A stretch of DNA of 6,080 bases from Treponema sp. (GTDB taxonomy: Bacteria; Spirochaetota; Spirochaetia; Treponematales; Breznakiellaceae). The notes under the pieces are model-generated. The model saw only the letters and a program-made list of their open reading frames with translations. It did no database searches and was not told the DNA's origin. The stretch is from assembly GCA_031261385.1 (NCBI GenBank), contig JAISJS010000260.1:1-6080 (forward strand), written 5' to 3'. The translations under genes and the position numbers were made by a program. Position 1 is the first letter of the stretch. Every line of letters starts with the position of its first letter. This document shows positions 5,266-6,080 of the stretch, piece after piece.

Positions 5266-6080
5266 AGAAGAAAAACCGGCAATCGTTATTTTTAAAAATC
5301 ATTGTATTTGCGGCGGCTTTTTTTACCGTCATGGCTCTGGTTTTTATTGTGTTTTATATTTTGATAAAGGGCATACCCAATCTGCATTTAAGCCTTTTCA
5401 GCCCGCGCTATACTTCAGAAAATGCCTCGCTTTTTCCCGCCCTGGTAAATACAATTACGGTAACAGTACTGTCATTGGTTATCGCGGTCCCCCTGGGAAT
5501 TTTTTCCGCCATTTACCTTGTCGAATATGCCCGGCGGGGAAATAAATTAATCGCTTTAATACGGGTTACTTCTGAAACTCTTGCGGGCATTCCGTCTATT
5601 GTTTACGGGTTATTTGGTTTTCTGCTTTTTGTTACAACGCTTGGATGGGGGTATTCAATTTTGGCCGGTTCCTGCACGTTGGCGATTATGATCCTGCCGC
5701 TTATTATGCGTACCACGGAAGAAGCTTTAAAATCGGTTCCTGACAGTCTGCGTGAAGGCAGTTTTGCCCTGGGAGCCGGAAAATTACATACTGTTTTCAG
5801 GATCGCCCTGCCCGCGGCTCTTCCCGGAATAATGGCCGGAATAGTGCTTGCCGTGGGGCGTATTGCCGGAGAAACCGCCGCCCTTATATATACGGCGGGA
5901 ACAGTGGCGCAGGCGCCTGACACGCTTTTTTCATCAGGCAGAACTTTATCGGTTCACCTGTATGCGCTTTGGAGCGAGGGTATTAATACCAATCCTTCTT
6001 ATGCCGCCGCGGTCATACTTCTTGTAATGGTCACGGGATTAAACGCCTTGTCGGCCTGTATTGCCCGTTTTGCAGGGAAG
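5262..6080 (+). CDS. pstA: Phosphate ABC transporter permease PstA (3' end outside window)
   Basis: The frame stays open for 273 codons to the window edge. PstA is the second channel subunit of the phosphate importer and pairs with PstC in the inner membrane. A charged KKKNR start is followed by hydrophobic spans near 10-35, 60-87, 105-127, 133-149, 186-212 and 245-270. Diagnostic segments are ETLAGIPSIVYGLFGF (105-120), the EAA loop from REGSFALGAGKLHTVFRIALPAALPGI (164-190) and GRIAGETAAL (199-208). PstA is usually 270-300 residues and the last visible residues already look like the closing transmembrane helix, so probably only a few are missing. The ATG at 5262 overlaps the pstC stop as ATGA, with AGGAAGCAGGA upstream as the ribosome site. 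pstB and phoU would be expected next. Confidence 0.96.
   Translation, partial: MKKKNRQSLFLKIIVFAAAFFTVMALVFIVFYILIKGIPNLHLSLFSPRYTSENASLFPALVNTITVTVLSLVIAVPLGIFSAIYLVEYARRGNKLIALIRVTSETLAGIPSIVYGLFGFLLFVTTLGWGYSILAGSCTLAIMILPLIMRTTEEALKSVPDSLREGSFALGAGKLHTVFRIALPAALPGIMAGIVLAVGRIAGETAALIYTAGTVAQAPDTLFSSGRTLSVHLYALWSEGINTNPSYAAAVILLVMVTGLNALSACIARFAGK

Noticed and set aside
1..6080. tRNA/rRNA genes, CRISPR arrays, insertion sequences, attachment sites
   Set aside because: No repeat-spacer pattern, transposase motif, terminal inverted repeat or tRNA-like cloverleaf was seen; the window is almost filled by ordinary coding sequence.

Overview
The window shows seven genes on the + strand and none supported on the - strand. 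Base composition is moderate, somewhat below 50% G+C by eye, with AT-rich spacers and good Shine-Dalgarno sites before dhaK and pstS. The organism cannot be named from sequence alone. A gut-type anaerobe, either a spirochaete (Treponema-like) or a clostridial Firmicute, fits best. The pointers are a ketose-kinase cassette of the kind known in Listeria and Mycobacterium, a PstS of clostridial type, and a loose lipobox with Phe at -3, which spirochaetes tolerate. This is inference.

Region 1 (1-2005) is the end of a polyol or ketose catabolic operon. It holds the C-terminal part of a GolD/D-threitol-dehydrogenase-like short-chain dehydrogenase, then complete DhaK-like and DhaL-like subunits of a dihydroxyacetone-type kinase. 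The likely logic is that the dehydrogenase oxidises a small polyol to a ketose and DhaK/DhaL phosphorylates it. No DhaM phosphocarrier is seen, so the phosphate donor (ATP or a PTS protein) is open.

Region 2 (2050-3351) is a stand-alone DHH-DHHA1 phosphoesterase-like protein with a C-terminal CBS pair. It looks like the front half of the large DHH-CBS-tRNA nucleotidyltransferase fusion proteins, but the nucleotidyltransferase part is absent.

Region 3 (3352-3556) is a regulatory spacer. In order it holds a weak terminator candidate, an array of TTTTACA-type repeats on an 11-bp period that resembles a Pho box, a possible -10 element, and a perfect 10-bp hairpin whose 3' arm contains most of the pstS Shine-Dalgarno.

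Region 4 (3557-6080) is the high-affinity phosphate transporter pstS-pstC-pstA, joined by short overlaps (pstA runs off the end). The PstS lipoprotein is the most striking item. Its two sequence halves are in swapped order compared with classical PstS, which makes it a circular permutant. PstS would capture phosphate outside the membrane and pass it to the PstC/PstA channel. The ATPase PstB and regulator PhoU would be expected just downstream but are not in view.
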